Source: Anaerolineae bacterium
GTDB lineage: Bacteria; Chloroflexota; Anaerolineae; Aggregatilineales; JAFGMM01
Reading direction: 5' to 3'
Length of the DNA: 64,000 bases
NCBI GenBank assembly: GCA_027494055.1
Contig: JAOSJO010000022.1
Coordinates: 186,001 to 250,000, forward strand
Shown here: one piece after another, positions 20,289 to 29,115 of the stretch
How positions within the stretch are numbered: the first letter of the stretch is position 1
Layout: each line of letters opens with the position of its first letter
Position numbers and translations under genes: made by a program
The notes under the pieces: generated by a model
The model's database searches: none
The model's input: only the letters and a program-made list of their open reading frames with translations
Told to the model about the DNA's origin: nothing

Positions 20289-20868
20289 GGTGTGGCTTCC
20301 TCCGGGACGGCAGGGCGGGGCGGGCGCAACCCCTCCACGCCGCGCCGCCAGTAGGCGATGGCGCGGTCGGCAACCTGATCGACCGAGAGGTCGGTCGTGT
20401 CCAGCCGGGGGAGGTCGGGCATGGTGCGCAGCGGCCACTCACGCTTGAGGCGGGCGACGATGCGGGCGCGTTCGTTCGGCTCGTGGAACCTCGCGCCCAT
20501 CGCGGTGTACATGCGGCGCAGCACCTCATCGAGCGCGCAGGTCAGGCACAGGACCTGCGAGTCGGCGGTGAGGATGGCCTTGTTGGCCGGGTGCAGGAAG
20601 ACGTCACCGGTGGCGACGATGACGGCGCTGCGGCGCAGGGCCAGCTCGTGGCAGATTTCGGCCTCCAGGGCGCGGGCGTGGGCCTGGCCGAACAGCTCGC
20701 GCAGCTCGCGGAGTGTGCGCCCTCGCGCGTCTCGATCTCGCCCTCGATGTCGATCAGCAGCGCGCCCAGCCGTTGCGCGACCGCGCGCCCGGCAGAGCGC
20801 TTGCCCGCGCCGAGGTGGCCGGTCAGCAACAGGTTACGGTACGGGATTTCGGGGGCGCGTCGTTCCAT
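20285..20868 (-). CDS. Shikimate-kinase-like P-loop kinase (one frameshift)
   Basis: Start ATG 20868 (MERRAPEIPYRNLLLTG). Walker A is GHLGAGKRS, followed by the shikimate-kinase-type acidic pair in LLIDIEGEIETREG. The frame breaks near 20717-20722; one added base gives TLRELRELFGQAHARALEAE, then VIVATGDVFLHP and a C-terminal LRRMYTAMGARFHEPN lid. Family members convert shikimate to shikimate 3-phosphate. The ATGDV in place of ATGGG is unusual, so a divergent small-molecule kinase is possible. It is coupled to the downstream amidase. Confidence 0.65.
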
Positions 20869-21045
20869 ACCGTGCAACGTTAGCCGAAAACCGGTGCGAA
20901 GTCAACCGCTTGACAGGGCTTTCCGGTTCTCATGAAACGATAGGGGGATTAGCGCGTTATGTTTACCTCACCCCCGGTCGGGTGCACTCCAAGATAGGGG
21001 CAACTCCATGCACCGGCAGGCTAATCCATTGGTGCATTGTTCTCT

Positions 21046-21131
21046 GATCCCGCGACTGAAGTCGCGGGCTAATTCCATAGCGATCATGGATCTCGGCGAC
21101 GATTAGCCGCCGACTTAAGTCGGCGGGCTGC
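21046..21131. repeat. Degenerate hairpin pair of MITE family A
   Basis: CCCGCGACTGAAGTCGCGGG followed by CCGCCGACTTAAGTCGGCGG, about 40 bases apart, without GTATC ends. The 20879-21232 gap otherwise holds only C-rich repeat fragments (20965-21010 and 21142-21220). Confidence 0.55.
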
Positions 21132-21232
21132 TCAATCATGGAGAGGCGGCAGGGGGGTGAGGCAAAATAGGCAGAATGTTCACGGTCCCAAGAGCGGGCC
21201 CCCAAGCTGGAATGCACCCCCAGTCGGAGTGC

Positions 21233-21261
21233 TTGAAATATCGCCCCCGCTCGCGTATACT
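21233..21261 (+). promoter_or_regulatory. Promoter of the hisS leader transcript
   Basis: TTGAAA 21233-21238, a 17-base spacer, TATACT 21256-21261. The expected start is near 21268, just ahead of a ribosome binding site and a short ORF. Confidence 0.75.
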
Positions 21262-21288
21262 TAGCGCCAATCTCGAAGAGGGACGCAC

Positions 21289-21342
21289 ATGAGCGGTCAG
21301 ATGCACCACCTCCATGCCCATCAGTCCATGAACTGGCGTTGA
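21289..21342 (+). CDS. Histidine-rich leader peptide of hisS (17 residues)
   Basis: ATG 21289 with AGAGGG 7 bases upstream encodes MSGQMHHLHAHQSMNWR and stops at 21340-21342. Four of 17 residues are His, clustered in the six codons at 304-321 (MHHLHAH). It lies between the hisS promoter and a terminator hairpin that precedes hisS. This is the standard layout of a ribosome-mediated attenuator that senses charged tRNA-His, the product of HisS. It is too short for ordinary gene calling. Confidence 0.75.
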   Translation: MSGQMHHLHAHQSMNWR

Positions 21343-21402
21343 CCGCGCTATAGCGCTGGGATTCTTCTGAGCGCGGACGCCGGTCCGCGCTCGTTGTTTG
21401 TG
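21341..21402 (+). promoter_or_regulatory. Transcription attenuator with mutually exclusive hairpins, upstream of hisS
   Basis: Terminator: stem GAGCGCGGAC (21369-21378) / GTCCGCGCTC (21383-21392), 4-base loop, then GTTGTTTGTG. Antiterminator: CCGCGCT (21343-21349) can pair with AGCGCGG (21370-21376) and would destroy the terminator's left arm. Protector: GCGGTC (21293-21298) inside the leader ORF can pair with GACCGC (21341-21346) and block the antiterminator. A ribosome stalled on the His codons would cover the protector and favour read-through. Confidence 0.7.
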
Positions 21403-21418
21403 CCACAGGAGCGACACG

Positions 21419-22696
21419 ATGCCGATCATCCAAGCCGTCAAGGGGACGCGCGACTTCTACCCGGAGCAGATGGCCTTCCGCAACTGGCTGCACGGGCAGG
21501 TGCGCGCCGTCTCCGAGCGCTTCGGTTACCAGGAGTGGGAAGCGCCTTACCTCGAAAGCCTGGACCTGTACGCCGCCAAGAGCGGCGAGGAGCTGGTCAA
21601 GGAGCAGGCGTTCACGCTGACCGACAAGGGCGGGCGCGTGCTGGCGCTCCGCCCGGAGCTGACGCCGTCGCTGGCGCGGATGATCGCGCAGCGCGCCGCC
21701 GAACTGACCATGCCCGTGCGCTGGTATTCGTTCGGGCCGTTCTGGCGCTACGAGCAGCCGCAGCGCGGGCGGGCGCGTGAGTTCTTCCAGTGGAACATCG
21801 ACCTGCTGGGCGAGGCGGGGGTGCGCGCCGACGCGGAGATCATCGGCGTGGGCGTGGCGTTCCTCAAGAGCGTCGGCCTGAACGCGCAGCAGGTCGTGGT
21901 CAAGGTCAACAACCGCCAGTTCATGCAGCAGAAGCTGGCCGCGATGGGCATCGCGGAAACGGCGCTGACCGACTGCTTCAACCTCATCGACCGCAAGCCC
22001 AAAATGGCGCTCAAGGCATGGCGCGAGTACGCGGCGACGCTGGGCCTGAGCGGGGCGCAGGTCGGGTCGCTTGAGCGCCTGCTCGAAGACGCCGACGCCT
22101 GGCGCGACTTCCCGCCACTGGCGCAGCTCTTCGCCGACCTGGAGGCGCTGGACGCGGCGGATATGGTCGCGTTCGACCCCACTATTGTGCGCGGCCTGCT
22201 CTACTACACCGGCACCGTGTACGAGGCCAACGACGCGGCGGGCGAGTACCGCGCGATCCTCGGCGGCGGGCGCTATGACAACCTCATCGCCGACGTGGGC
22301 GGCGCGCCCATCCCCGCGACGGGCTTCGCGATGGGCGACATGGTGATGGAGCTGGTGCTGGAGAAGTACGACTGCAAGCCCAACCTCCCGACGACCCATT
22401 CCGCAGTGCTCGTCACCCTGTTCGACGACGCGCTGTACCCGCAGGCGGCACGGCTGGCGACCGAGCTGCGCCGCGCCGGGCTGAATACCGAGCTGTTCCT
22501 GGAGCCGGCGCGCCTGGGGAAGCAGATCCGGTTTGCGCAGCGCAAGAACATCCCGGTCGTCGCCATCCTGGGCGAGAGCGAGATCGCCGCCGGCGAGGTC
22601 GCGCTCAAGCGGCTGAGCACCGGCGAGCAGGTCAACGTCCCGCGCGCCGAGGCCCCCGCGCAGGTCAGGCGCTGGGCGGCAGAGGCCGGGAGCTAG
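21419..22696 (+). CDS. hisS: Histidyl-tRNA synthetase
   Basis: Class II synthetase of 425 residues charging tRNA-His. Motif 1 is near QAVKGTRDFYPE, motif 2 is FGPFWRYEQPQRGRAREFFQWN, and the HisA motif is LLYYTGTVYE; motif 3 is GGGRYDNL with GFAMGDMVME. The C-terminal anticodon-binding domain follows. ATG 21419 has ACAGGAG upstream. The gene appears to be controlled by the leader attenuator at 21289-21402. Confidence 0.96.
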   Translation: MPIIQAVKGTRDFYPEQMAFRNWLHGQVRAVSERFGYQEWEAPYLESLDLYAAKSGEELVKEQAFTLTDKGGRVLALRPELTPSLARMIAQRAAELTMPVRWYSFGPFWRYEQPQRGRAREFFQWNIDLLGEAGVRADAEIIGVGVAFLKSVGLNAQQVVVKVNNRQFMQQKLAAMGIAETALTDCFNLIDRKPKMALKAWREYAATLGLSGAQVGSLERLLEDADAWRDFPPLAQLFADLEALDAADMVAFDPTIVRGLLYYTGTVYEANDAAGEYRAILGGGRYDNLIADVGGAPIPATGFAMGDMVMELVLEKYDCKPNLPTTHSAVLVTLFDDALYPQAARLATELRRAGLNTELFLEPARLGKQIRFAQRKNIPVVAILGESEIAAGEVALKRLSTGEQVNVPRAEAPAQVRRWAAEAGS

Positions 22697-22855
22697 AGAC
22701 GGCAGGCGCGGCAGCCCGCGACGACGCGCAACCGGCGGTCCGAAAAGGACTGCCTTCGCTGCATCACCCCCGGCCTGCCTTCGGTCTGCGACGCATGGCA
22801 GCAACCTTGCAACAGGTAAGGGCGTTCGCGTGCGGCCCTGGACCCTGGCGCACAT

Positions 22856-22883
22856 TTGATCTACAGGGCCGGTGGTGTAGAAT
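22856..22883 (+). promoter_or_regulatory. Promoter giving a near-leaderless transcript
   Basis: TTGATC 22856-22861, a 16-base spacer, TAGAAT 22878-22883; the start codon is at 22891, so the mRNA would have almost no leader. The 14 bases ACATTTGATCTACA (22852-22865) recur exactly at the promoter before the DinB-like gene (31410-31423). Confidence 0.6.
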
Positions 22884-22890
22884 CCAAGGC

Positions 22891-24732
22891 ATGGCCGAAG
22901 AGTCCGTCGTCAACGCCGTGCGGCGTATCCCGTTGTTTTCCCGGCTGGGCGAGCAAGACCTCCAGCGGTTGGCCGGCGCGTTCCAGCGTGAGCACTACCC
23001 GCCCTATTCGACCGTCTTCCAGCAGGGCGAGGTCACGCGGATGATCTACATCATGCTGGACGGCGCGGGGGTGTTGCTCCAGGTAGACGAGGAGGACGTC
23101 GAGCGGCGGGTGGGCGCCGTCAGGCCGGGCGACGTCACCGACTTGAGCGCGCTCTTCTTCGACGACGACTGGCCGCACACGCTGCTCGTTACCCGCGAAG
23201 CGACCTTCTACACACTGAGCCGCGCCCGCTTCTATAGCGTTGCGCCTTACGGCTCCGATATCCGGCGACGTCTGAACTTCGACGCCGAACCCGAACTGAA
23301 GAAGCGCCTCGACGAGAGGCCGTTCTCCTGGCTGCGCCCCGGCGAGTACACCGTCATCAGCACGCGGCGGCACATCTGGGCCTTCGTGCGCAAGGCAATT
23401 GGCGCGCTGGCGTTCATGGCGCTGATGCTGATGCTCCTGTTGGGCGTGACCATCGCCCAGGTCGAGGCGCTGGCATGTGTGTTCGCGCCGGGGCTTGTGC
23501 TCTCGATTGTGCTGCCGCTCCTGCTGATGGGGTTCTTCTACCTGGACTGGCGCAACGACTACTTCGTGGTGACCAATCAGCGCGTGGTCCATGAGGAGCG
23601 GACGTTTGTGATCCTGGGCGAGATGACCATCGACCAGGCCCCGCTGAGGAACGTGCAGAACGTCAACATCGCCAAAGAAGGCATCACCGAGCGTTCGTTC
23701 GGGTTTGGCAGCGTGCTCATCGACACCGCAGGGCTGGGGCGCGTGGTCTTCGACATGGCCCCGGACCCTGAGATGTTCCGAGACGTCATCCTCGAGTTGA
23801 GCCAACGCGCCGAGCGCCGCACCGCCGCCGAGCGCCGCTATGAGATTCGTGGCGCGATAGAAGGCCGGCTCGGCGGGGTCCGGCTGCGCCAGGAAGGGCC
23901 GGAGACGGGCGACCTGGAGGGCGGGACGCCCGGCGAGGACGCCGATGCCGGGGCCGCCGGGGCTGCCGCGCCCGCGCGCTCCTGGCTCAGCGAGGCCTGG
24001 CAGTACCTGCGCGAGTACCTTGCGCCGCGCGTTCGGGTCGAGCGCGACGGCGTCGTCACCTACCGCAAGCACTGGTGGGTGCTCTTCCTCGACATCTGGA
24101 AGCCGGCCACGGTCTTCACGCTGTTGCACGTCCTGGTTATCACGCGCCTGGCAGATGCCTGGCCTGCCTTCCTGTTGCCGCTGGCGCAGGCGTTTTCGGT
24201 CACCGGCACGGTGGCGCTGTACCTGATCCTGCTGCCCCTCGTGCTGTTCTGGCTGTGGTGGGGCTACGAAGACTGGCGCAACGACCTCTTCCAGGTGACG
24301 CCGACCTCCGTGATCGACTCGAAGATGCAGCCGCTGTTCTTCGGCGAGAAGCGCTCGCTCCAGGCCCCGCTGGACAACATCCAGAACGTGAGCGCCGAGA
24401 CGCCGAACTTCTGGGGCCGGCTGGTGAGCATGGGCACGGTCATCATCCAGACCGCCGGCGTGGAGGGCACCCTCGAATGGCAGTACATCTACAATCCCTT
24501 CGTGGTGGCGGAGGATGTGCTCCGCCGCGTGCGCGGCTTTCAACAGGCCGAGGCGGAGGAGCGCGAGCAGGCGCAGCTTGAACTGCTGGCCGAGTGGTTC
24601 GCCATCTACCACCAGACCACCCACCCGGAAGAGTACGCCTATGGCGATGAGGATGCCCGGTTCCGCAACATCGAGGACGAGGACGAAGACGAACCGCCCG
24701 AAGAAGAGCGGGACGAGTACGCGCTTTTCTGA
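22891..24732 (+). CDS. Cyclic-nucleotide-binding domain protein with two bPH2 membrane modules
   Basis: 613 residues from ATG 22891. Residues about 8-120 are a CNB domain (IPLFSRLGEQDLQRLAGAFQ, VFQQGEVTRMIYIMLDGAGVLL). Two modules follow, each a pair of membrane helices and a bacterial PH (DUF304/bPH2) domain: helices near 165-215 then DWRNDYFVVTNQRVVHEERT...LRNVQNVN, and helices near 393-460 then DWRNDLFQVTPTSVIDSKM...LDNIQNVS. The C-terminus is highly acidic (EDEDEDEPPEEERDE). It is probably a membrane protein whose state responds to a nucleotide or to lipid surroundings. Substrate and partners unknown. Confidence 0.8.
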   Translation: MAEESVVNAVRRIPLFSRLGEQDLQRLAGAFQREHYPPYSTVFQQGEVTRMIYIMLDGAGVLLQVDEEDVERRVGAVRPGDVTDLSALFFDDDWPHTLLVTREATFYTLSRARFYSVAPYGSDIRRRLNFDAEPELKKRLDERPFSWLRPGEYTVISTRRHIWAFVRKAIGALAFMALMLMLLLGVTIAQVEALACVFAPGLVLSIVLPLLLMGFFYLDWRNDYFVVTNQRVVHEERTFVILGEMTIDQAPLRNVQNVNIAKEGITERSFGFGSVLIDTAGLGRVVFDMAPDPEMFRDVILELSQRAERRTAAERRYEIRGAIEGRLGGVRLRQEGPETGDLEGGTPGEDADAGAAGAAAPARSWLSEAWQYLREYLAPRVRVERDGVVTYRKHWWVLFLDIWKPATVFTLLHVLVITRLADAWPAFLLPLAQAFSVTGTVALYLILLPLVLFWLWWGYEDWRNDLFQVTPTSVIDSKMQPLFFGEKRSLQAPLDNIQNVSAETPNFWGRLVSMGTVIIQTAGVEGTLEWQYIYNPFVVAEDVLRRVRGFQQAEAEEREQAQLELLAEWFAIYHQTTHPEEYAYGDEDARFRNIEDEDEDEPPEEERDEYALF

Positions 24733-24781
24733 TCCCCTTTCGGCTGCCGGGAGCGCCGCGTCAGGGGGTGGGCGGCTTCGC

Positions 24782-25029
24782 TTCACGTTATCCGCCCGGC
24801 GTCACGCTCTAGTGTGTTTTTCGCAACCCGACGACGGATGGATTTTGACAAATTATCTTGGCAATCTCGTCGCAGAGTCACGGCATGGCTGTGCGCCTGC
24901 CAATACCTTGAGATGCCAGGGGTCGTAGGGGCGACCCGGCGGGTCGCCCCTACCGCCAGATATGGCGGCTGGCAGGACTGCGAATTAGCCGCGACTTCAG
25001 TCGCGGGAACCAGAAGGCGAACAGATACT
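24782..25029 (+). mobile_element. MITE family A copy 2 with a family B element in its centre
   Basis: The left arm (TTCACGTTATCCGCCCGGC, up to CCCGACGAC) and right arm (GAATTAGCCGCGACTTCAGT to GAACAGATAC, end 25029) match copy 1. Between them, at 24836-24972, is a family B segment (GGATGGATTTTGAC...) with the GTAGGGGCGACCC palindrome at 24925-24953; its right terminus is missing. The left GTATC end of family A is also lost and no target duplication is seen. Confidence 0.7.
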
Positions 25030-25085
25030 ATTGACCGGCGTGCGGTATCTGGGTAGTTCCCCTTGAAAACGGCAGCCTGATTTGC

Positions 25086-25118
25086 AGCTTCCCGAAAGCT
25101 CCAAGCTTTCGGGAAGCT
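25086..25118. repeat. Palindrome AGCTTCCCGAAAGCT, copy 1
   Basis: Perfect arms AGCTTCCCGAAAGCT / AGCTTTCGGGAAGCT around a 3-base centre. An inverted copy with shared flanks is at 31331-31363. Confidence 0.6.
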
Positions 25119-25165
25119 ACCCGCTGGGCATGGAGGTCAGGCAGGGCGCCCTCTGGACCGCGCGC

Positions 25166-25693
25166 TTATTCAGGACCGCCCGGCTGCAAGGGCAACTCCA
25201 TAAACACCCAGTGCGCGCGGTAGGCTTCGGGGATTTCGCTCTCAGGGTAGGGGGCGATCTCGGCGAAGCCGAGGTCTCGGTAGAGCGCCTGCGCCGGCTT
25301 CATGAAACGCGCGCTGTCCAGCCGGAGGGTGGCGTAACCGGTGCGGCGCGCCTCGCGGATGGCGGCCTCCAGCAGCGCCCGGCCTATGCCCCTGCGCCGG
25401 TACGCCGGCCGCACGTACATGCGCTTGATCTCGCCGAGGCCCGCGCCGATTGGCCTCATGCACGCCAGGCCGGCGATGGCGGCTTCGTACTCCGCCAGGA
25501 GCAGGCGACCGCGTGGCGGGGCGAACTTCTGGAGGTCGGCCATGTCCTGCTCGATGATCTCCGCGATGTCGAAGCGGATGCCGAACGCCTCGTCGAGCCG
25601 GGCGTTGGCCCAGCCCAGGTACTCCCAGAACAGCGCGCGCACGTGGCGGCGGTGTTCGGCGCGCGCGATGTCGGCCTGAAAGATCGTCAACAT
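25166..25693 (-). CDS. GNAT-family N-acetyltransferase
   Basis: 175 residues. The acetyl-CoA binding motif is RRRGIGRALLEAAI after IKRMYVRPAY, and the C-terminal ALYRDLGFAEI is the usual motif B. The ATG at 25693 is preceded by GGGAGG. Substrate unknown; glnA lies upstream in the same direction 140 bases away. Confidence 0.85.
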   Translation of the reverse strand: MLTIFQADIARAEHRRHVRALFWEYLGWANARLDEAFGIRFDIAEIIEQDMADLQKFAPPRGRLLLAEYEAAIAGLACMRPIGAGLGEIKRMYVRPAYRRRGIGRALLEAAIREARRTGYATLRLDSARFMKPAQALYRDLGFAEIAPYPESEIPEAYRAHWVFMELPLQPGGPE

Positions 25694-25836
25694 GGCTGCC
25701 TCCCGGTCCCGGAGTCTACCACGTGCGCGCCGTCCGCGCCGGCGCAACGAAAAGGGCGCGCCCTGTGGCGCGCCCGCGCTTGAGCAAAGCCCTCCCCTCA
25801 ACGGGCCTTGCTGCCGGCAGCCAACCCCGGGGTGGC

Positions 25837-27173
25837 CTAATACACCATCAGGTAGCGATCCAGCTCCCACGGGGTGACCTGGAGCCTGTACTCGTCGTAT
25901 TCCAGGCGCTTGGCCTCGATGTAGCGCTCGAAGATGTGCGGCCCCAGCGCCTCCTGCACCACCTCGTCCCTCTCCAGCTCGTCCAGCGCCTCCGACAGCG
26001 AGCCGGGAAGCATGTCCAGGCGCACCGAATCGCTGTCGTTGAGGTGATAGAGGTTCTCCTCCACCGGGTCGGGAGCGGGCAGCTTCTTCTTGATCCCATC
26101 CAGGCCGGCCTTGAGCATCACGGCGAAGGCCAGGTACGGGTTGCAGCTCGGATCGGGGAAGCGCAGTTCAAGGCGGGTGCTCTCTTCGCGGCCCTTGCTG
26201 GTCTTCGGCACGCGGATGAGGGCGGAGCGGTTGATGCGCGCCCAACTGATGTACACCGGCGCTTCGTAACCGGGCACGAGCCGCTTGTAGGAGTTCACCA
26301 GGGGGCGACGACCGCCGCCATCGCCTTGGCGTGCGTCAGTTGCCCGGCGACGAAGTGCAACGCGATATCGGACAGGCCGTACTCGTTCTCGCCGTTGCGG
26401 AAAGCGTTCTTGCCGGTGCTCTTGTGCACCAGGCTCTGGTGCGTGTGCATCCCGGAGCCGTTGATGAACGGGGCGGGCTTGGGCATGAAGGTGCAGTGCA
26501 GGCCGTTCATCTGTGCAATCGCCTTGAGCGTGATGCGGTAGGTGACGGCGTTGTCCGCCGACGTAATGGCCTCGGCGTACCGGAAGTCTATCTCATGCTG
26601 GCCGGTCGCCACCTCGTGGTGCAGCGCCTCGGTGCGGATGCCGAAAGCGCGGAGCGCGTTGACCATCTGCCGCCGCACGCTCAACGCCAGATCGGTCGAA
26701 ACGTCGAAGTACCCGGCGTGGTCGTGCGGCTGGAGCGGCAGCGTGGCCCCGTCAGGTGAGGCCTTGAAGAGGAAGAATTCCAGCTCCGGGCCGGTGAAGA
26801 AAGTGAACCCCATCTCGGCGGCCTCATCGAGCACGCGCTTGAGCGCCCCACGCGGGTCGCCGATGAACGGCTCACCCTGCGGCGTGTATACGTTGCAGAT
26901 CATCCGCGCCGTTTTCTCGTCGCCGGCGTCCCACGGAATCACCGCGTAGGTATCGAGGTCGGGCACGAGGTACATATCGCTCTCGGCGATGCGGGCGAAC
27001 CCTTCAATGGAGGAGCCATCGAACCACACGCCGTGGTCGAGGCATTCGGGCAGTTCCGACTCAGGGATCGTGATGCTCTTGACGATGCCCGCGATATCGG
27101 TGAACCACAGGTTGACGAACTTGACACCCTCGTCCTTGACGGCCTTCAGGATGTCATCCGGCGACTTGCCCAT
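25837..27173 (-). CDS. glnA: Glutamine synthetase type I (one frameshift)
   Basis: About 445 residues: glutamate + ammonia + ATP giving glutamine, as a cytosolic dodecamer. Motifs include [61 protein letters not shown] and the glutamate-binding [13 protein letters not shown]. The C5/G5 run at 26301-26305 lacks one base, which splits the gene at [19 protein letters not shown]. The [10 protein letters not shown] stretch lacks the tyrosine context of adenylylated GSI-beta, so it looks like the GSI-alpha type. ATG 27173 has AAAGGGG upstream; TTG 27179 is the alternative. Confidence 0.93.
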
Positions 27174-27224
27174 GCGCAATCCCCTTTCACAAGAAGCGTT
27201 GTCCTATCGGAGTTGGTAAACCTT

Positions 27225-27253
27225 ACTATACCAGGATATGAGGAGGATGTCAG
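27225..27253 (-). promoter_or_regulatory. Promoter of glnA
   Basis: On the minus strand CTGACA (27253-27248), a 17-base spacer, then TATAGT (27230-27225), 52 bases before the start codon. Confidence 0.6.
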
Positions 27254-27474
27254 CGCCATCTCGTACAGACTTCGGTGACCTCTGTTTGTGCGGGTTGCAC
27301 AAAGCCGCCCCCTGCCTGCCGCCTGACCGCCGGCCGCTTTATCCAGAGTGCGCCCCGGTGACCGGTTGGGCGGGGCAGAATATCGAGACCCTTTATCCGT
27401 GGGCCTTCACGGAAGACGGCGCGACGCAGAGGGTGGACGTGCTCGACGCGGCGGGCAACCCCGCCGGGCAGTGA
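27238..27474 (+). CDS. Small hypothetical ORF of 78 residues
   Basis: ATG 27238 to TGA 27472-27474. The second half (QNIETLYPWAFTEDGATQ, DVLDAAGNPAG) has coding-like composition with a high third-position GC. The start overlaps the glnA promoter region and there is no convincing RBS. It may be the C-terminal remnant of a lost gene. Its stop lies in the 7-bp target duplication of the neighbouring MITE, so the stop predates the insertion. I recognise no family. Confidence 0.2.
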   Translation: MRRMSAPSRTDFGDLCLCGLHKAAPCLPPDRRPLYPECAPVTGWAGQNIETLYPWAFTEDGATQRVDVLDAAGNPAGQ

Positions 27475-27556
27475 GTGCAGGGACTTTGCCGAGTCCCTCG
27501 CGGCTATGTCCCCCTCACCCCCGCCGACCTTCGGTCAGCCTTGACCTTGCCCCGTT

Positions 27557-28469
27557 TTACCGGACAGTCTTGATTTCGTCGGCATACTGCTGATCGAAAG
27601 CGGCAGGGCTGACATAGCCCAAGGATGAGTGCAGCCGCTGGCGGTTGTACCAGACTTCGAGATACTCGAAGATCACCCGGCGCGCCTCGGCCCGCGTAGC
27701 AAAGGGAGCGTCGGCGCACTCGGTCTTCAGGGTGCCGATGAAACTTTCCATCGGTGCATTGTCGTAGCAGTTGCCCACGCCGTTCATGCTGACCTGGATG
27801 TGATGCTGGGCCAACAGCGTCTGCACCCAGGTGCTGGTGTACTGGCTGCCCTGGTCGGAGTGGTGGAGCAGGTTGCCGTCGGGGGTGCGGCGACCCAGCG
27901 CCATCTGCAAGGCACTCTCAACCAGGGTGGCCCGCAGGTGGTCGGCCATCGCCCAGCCGACGATAGCGCGGCTGAACAGGTCCAATACCAGCGCCAGATA
28001 GAGCCAACCTTCCAGCGTCTCGATGTAGGTGATGTCCGCCACCCATTTCTCATTCGGACGACTGGCGGTGAAGTCTTGCCCCAGCAGGTTGGGCGCCGCT
28101 ACCGCCTCGGGCGCACGCTGGGTGGTGCGCGGACGCTTCCGCCACGGCCCTTGGCCACCAGGCCCGCGCTGCGCATCAGACGAGCCACCCGCTTGCGCCC
28201 CACGCGCAGCCCTTGTTGGCGCAGCGCCGCGTGAATGCGCGGGCTGCCATAGGTCTGGCGGCTGGCGTCATACTCCCCCGGATCGCCGCCAACAACGGTT
28301 CGTTGGTTTGCTGGCGTGCGCTGGGCGGCCGGTTCAGCCACGCGTAGTAGCCGCTGGGCGATACCCCCAACACCTGACACATCCGTCGTACCGCGTACTC
28401 TCCTGCATGCCCCGCAATGAAGGCATACTTCAGCCCTCGAGACGACTGAAAATGCTCACCGCTTTTTTT
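27557..28469 (-). pseudogene. IS3-family transposase OrfB (frameshifted)
   Basis: Integrase-core (rve) transposase. The DDE triad is visible as ADITYIETLEG (D), LHHSDQGSQYTS (D) and MESFIGTLKTE (E). The N-terminal part ([47 protein letters not shown]) is spread over two other frames, with breaks near 28270 and 28110. Expression would need -1 slippage on the A7 run (T7 at 28463-28469 on the plus strand). Given the indel rate of the whole window, an intact transposase cannot be excluded. Confidence 0.75.
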
Positions 28470-28731
28470 AGGATGTCGCGCTCCTGCTCGGCAATAGCCA
28501 ACTGCCGCCGCAACTGCCGCACCTCTGCCTGCGCCGCCGCCAGATCTGTCGGAGCCAGGCTCACCGCGCCCCCTCCCGTCGCACCTGGTAACGGTCGCGC
28601 CACTTCAGCAGCAGCCCTTTGGTGATCCCTAGCTCCCGCTCCAGCTGCGCCGCACTCTTGCCACTGTGCATCAGCAGCTCCAGCGCTTCCAGCTTGAACT
28701 CTTGCGTGTACGTCCGATAGCGCTTGTCCAT
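28430..28731 (-). pseudogene. IS3-family OrfA, helix-turn-helix (one frameshift)
   Basis: ATG 28731 ([39 protein letters not shown]) is the HTH part. After a missing base in the G5 run (28569-28573) it continues as [20 protein letters not shown] and [14 protein letters not shown], the leucine zipper that ends at the A7 slippery site. The stop is at 28430. Confidence 0.75.
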
Positions 28732-29115
28732 AGCTCCCTCCTGATTTCTCCAGTCTACGACATTTCTTGTGTCCGAGAAATCGGGGGAAGGTCACCTCCC
28801 CCTCTCCCACGGTGGGGCGAGGGGGAAATCGAGCGGAGTGAACTCCCCTCTCCCCTTGTGGGTTCAGGGGCGGACAGGGTTGAGTCTTGACTCGAAATGG
28901 GTGAGGCTGTGTAGGGGCAAGGCATGCCTTGCCCTACAAAAACCTTGAATATGTTGATCGGCGCTTGGAAGTTTCGTTCGCCTGTCCACCCCCAACCGCC
29001 TTGTGGGAGAGGCGATTTAGGGGTGAGGGGAAGAAGCAAAGCCTACTGGCTTTGCAGAAGCCCTGGCAGTGAGTGGACCTCCCTGGCTGGCGTCAGGGGC
29101 GGCGCGCGCCGCGCC

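Larger units (their letters stand above)
27542..28794 (-). mobile_element. IS3-family insertion sequence (1,253 bp)
   Basis: Ends are inverted repeats of about 26 bases starting TGACCTT(G/C)CCCCG and containing CGGACA, with the TG...CA termini of IS3 elements. CCT flanks both ends (27539-27541 and 28795-28797), a 3-bp target duplication. It encodes OrfA and OrfB on the minus strand, joined by an A7 slippery site. It is inserted in the family C MITE. Confidence 0.88.
27477..29067 (+). mobile_element. MITE family C, long copy, interrupted by an IS3-family element
   Basis: Left end GCAGGGACTTTGC at 27477, right end CTTTGCAGAAGCCCTGGC at 29067. AGTGAGT flanks both sides (27470-27476 and 29068-29074) as a 7-bp target duplication. 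Inside are the IS3 element (27542-28794) and, at 28862-28937, the GTAGGGGC palindrome with its CCGCCCC tail also seen at 1382-1447. Without the IS the element is about 335 bp. No host gene lies within 28795-29115. Confidence 0.75.

Noticed and set aside
21268..21419. T-box riboswitch before hisS
   Set aside because: No T-box sequence (UGGN type bulge) or specifier stem is visible; the His-rich short ORF and three alternative stems fit a leader-peptide attenuator better.
20963..22855. 630-codon minus-strand ORF opposite hisS
   Set aside because: Shadow of hisS and its leader; no recognisable domain.
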